Positions 15,526 to 16,877 of a stretch of 16,877 nucleotides of DNA are shown here, one piece after another. The position numbers and the translations under genes are program-made. The stretch comes from JARRNO01 sp037384885 (GTDB lineage: Bacteria; Acidobacteriota; UBA4820; DSQY01), in the NCBI GenBank assembly GCA_037384885.1, contig JARRNO010000146.1:1-16877 (forward strand). The letters are read 5' to 3'. The notes below the pieces were generated by a model. The model was not told the DNA's origin. It was given only the letters and a program-made list of their open reading frames with translations, and made no database searches. Position 1 is the stretch's first letter. Each line of letters starts with the position of its first letter.

Positions 15526-16877
15526 TGAGAGCGTTGATCCGCTGGATTGTGGACCATCCGCTGGTCACCATACTGGGCCTCGCGATCGGGGGCCTCATGG
15601 GCGCCTACGGCGCGGGCCACATGTCCGTGGACATCTTCCCGCGCCTGAACATCCCCGTAGTCAACATCATCACGCACGATCCGGGGGCGGCGCCCCAGGA
15701 CGTCGAACTCCTGATCAGCCGCCCCATCGGCGACCAGATGCGTGGCATTACGGGCGTGCAGCAGGTCCGGTCCACGTCCTTCGTGGGTATCTCGGTCGTG
15801 ACGGTCCAGTTCAACTGGAACACCTCCGTCCAGCAGGCCAGGCAGCTCGTCACCGCCAGGCTGGCGCGCGTCCGGGCCGTCCTTCCGCAGGGGGCGGCGG
15901 CGAGCCGCCTGATGGATGTCAACGGCGTTTCCAGGGTGGAGATCCTGGGCGGCGACCGCCGCGCCTTCGTTGTCCGCTTCCGGCCCGACCGCCTGGCGTC
16001 GCTGAACTTGAGCGTAAGCGGTGTCGTCCGTTTATTGCGCGCGAACAACCGGGCCGAAGTGGCCGGTTACCTCAGCCGGTCCTCCCAGGAATATCTCATC
16101 CGGGGCGATGCGCCCCTCATGACCGTGAAGGAAATCGAAAGCCTTCCGCTGGAGCGCGCCGCGGGCAAGACCGTCCTTCTGGGACAGGTGGCGAGGGTGA
16201 ACGACTGGCGCGCGCCCCGGCATTACAGCGTCCTCGGCAACGGCGTCCCCGCCGTGGCGTTCTACGTCCTGAAGCAGCCCGGCGCCAGCACGCTCCAGGT
16301 GGCGAAAAAGGCGAACCGGCTGATTTCCAACCTGCATGGGCTGTTCCCTCCGGGAACACAGATCCGGAAGTTCTACGACCAGTCGGAAATGATCGGCCAG
16401 GCCCGGGAAGAAATCCTGCGGGACCTCCTTTTCGGAGCCCTTCTGGCCGTGCTGGTCCTCTTCTTCTTTATGGGTACCTTCCGCCCCACTCTGGTGGTCG
16501 CTGCCACGATCCCGCTCACTCTTCTGACGACGCTGGCGGTCATGCGGGTTTCCGGCCAGGGGCTGAACATGATTACCATGTCGGCGCTGGTCCTGGGGAT
16601 CGGAATGTTCGTGGATGACGCCATCGTGGTGTCCGAAAATATCTTCCGGCACCGGCAGCTCGGTAAAGCCCCCGCGGCGGCGGCGTTGGACGGCGCCGTG
16701 GAAATTGCGGGGCCGGACGCCTCCGGAACCTTCACAACAGTCGCCGCCTACCTGCCCCTCATCCTGGTGACCGGTCTGGCGGGGGTTTTCCTGAGGCCCT
16801 TCGGGCTGACCATCAGCGCGGGCCTTCTGGCATCGCTGTTGATCTCGTTGACCTTTATCCCGTTGGCCTTCAGCCGG
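15525..16877 (+). CDS. RND efflux pump 2, 5' part (runs off window; in-frame deletion of about 36 residues)
   Basis: This frame is open from ATG 15525 to the window end (451 codons). It begins MRALIRWIVDHPLVTILG with the first transmembrane helix, then DIFPRLNIPVVNI and VELLISRPIGDQMRGITGVQQVRS, standard RND porter sequence. Helices 2-4 follow (LLFGALLAVLVLFFFMGTFRP to GIGMFVDDAIVVSENIFR), with the proton-relay pair D364-D365, and the visible part ends in helix 6. Against pump 1, LPQGAA runs straight into ASRLMDVNGVSRVEILGG. The segment present in pump 1 between LPAGTS and RPLLSTVPGV (36 residues, start of the second porter subdomain) is absent. Adding 36 would put Asp-Asp at 400-401, matching 399-400 in pump 1. 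The product may thus be defective even though the frame is intact. Confidence 0.9.
   Translation, partial: MRALIRWIVDHPLVTILGLAIGGLMGAYGAGHMSVDIFPRLNIPVVNIITHDPGAAPQDVELLISRPIGDQMRGITGVQQVRSTSFVGISVVTVQFNWNTSVQQARQLVTARLARVRAVLPQGAAASRLMDVNGVSRVEILGGDRRAFVVRFRPDRLASLNLSVSGVVRLLRANNRAEVAGYLSRSSQEYLIRGDAPLMTVKEIESLPLERAAGKTVLLGQVARVNDWRAPRHYSVLGNGVPAVAFYVLKQPGASTLQVAKKANRLISNLHGLFPPGTQIRKFYDQSEMIGQAREEILRDLLFGALLAVLVLFFFMGTFRPTLVVAATIPLTLLTTLAVMRVSGQGLNMITMSALVLGIGMFVDDAIVVSENIFRHRQLGKAPAAAALDGAVEIAGPDASGTFTTVAAYLPLILVTGLAGVFLRPFGLTISAGLLASLLISLTFIPLAFSR

Noticed and set aside
1..16877. Defence system, CRISPR array, prophage or insertion sequence
   Set aside because: I found no regularly spaced repeats, transposase or integrase motifs, terminal inverted repeats with target duplications, or nuclease/toxin genes.

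Overview
The window is a GC-rich stretch (about 60% G+C by eye) of a Gram-negative bacterial chromosome. It carries an outer-membrane efflux lipoprotein, periplasmic adaptors, RND pumps and a c-type cytochrome, which together require an outer membrane and a periplasm. A proteobacterial, Desulfobacterota-like or Nitrospirota-like origin would fit, but nothing here fixes the taxon. The sequence looks like a draft: there is one run of N, and several conserved genes carry indels or internal deletions. I see no rRNA, tRNA, CRISPR array, insertion sequence or phage gene.

Left part (1-6682), central carbon metabolism and sensing. The 3' end of zwf (glucose-6-phosphate dehydrogenase) overlaps pgl (6-phosphogluconolactonase) by ATGA, giving the first two steps of the oxidative pentose phosphate pathway. 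Convergent to them is an EamA-type membrane transporter. It diverges from an OmpR/PhoB-type response regulator, whose gene overlaps that of a HAMP-type sensor kinase. Next comes a GH15 glucoamylase/trehalase-like gene. It is broken: its last 19 codons lie in another frame immediately after the premature stop, so an internal block including the expected catalytic base has been lost.

Middle part (6710-8340), small genes. There is a secreted DUF4019-type protein, a convergent monohaem cytochrome c gene with a one-base frameshift just before CxxCH, and a small DUF4342-type membrane protein. The 225-bp gap before the efflux cluster holds direct repeats of TCAGGAT at 11-bp spacing, the geometry used by OmpR/PhoB-family regulators.

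Right part (8341-16877 and beyond), an efflux operon. The order is TolC-type outer-membrane lipoprotein, adaptor 1, RND pump 1, an unrecognised exported helical protein, adaptor 2, RND pump 2 (running off the window). Genes overlap or lie within about 12 bp, so they are probably co-transcribed and together could form one or two tripartite pumps sharing one outer-membrane channel. Pump 1 is broken by a loss of about 128 nt right after its transmembrane Asp-Asp pair. Pump 2 lacks about 36 residues of its first porter region, in frame.

The most notable overall observation is the repeated pattern of clean losses of about 100-200 nt inside otherwise perfectly conserved genes. It points either to assembly artefacts or to recent gene decay, and it should be settled before any biology is built on these genes.
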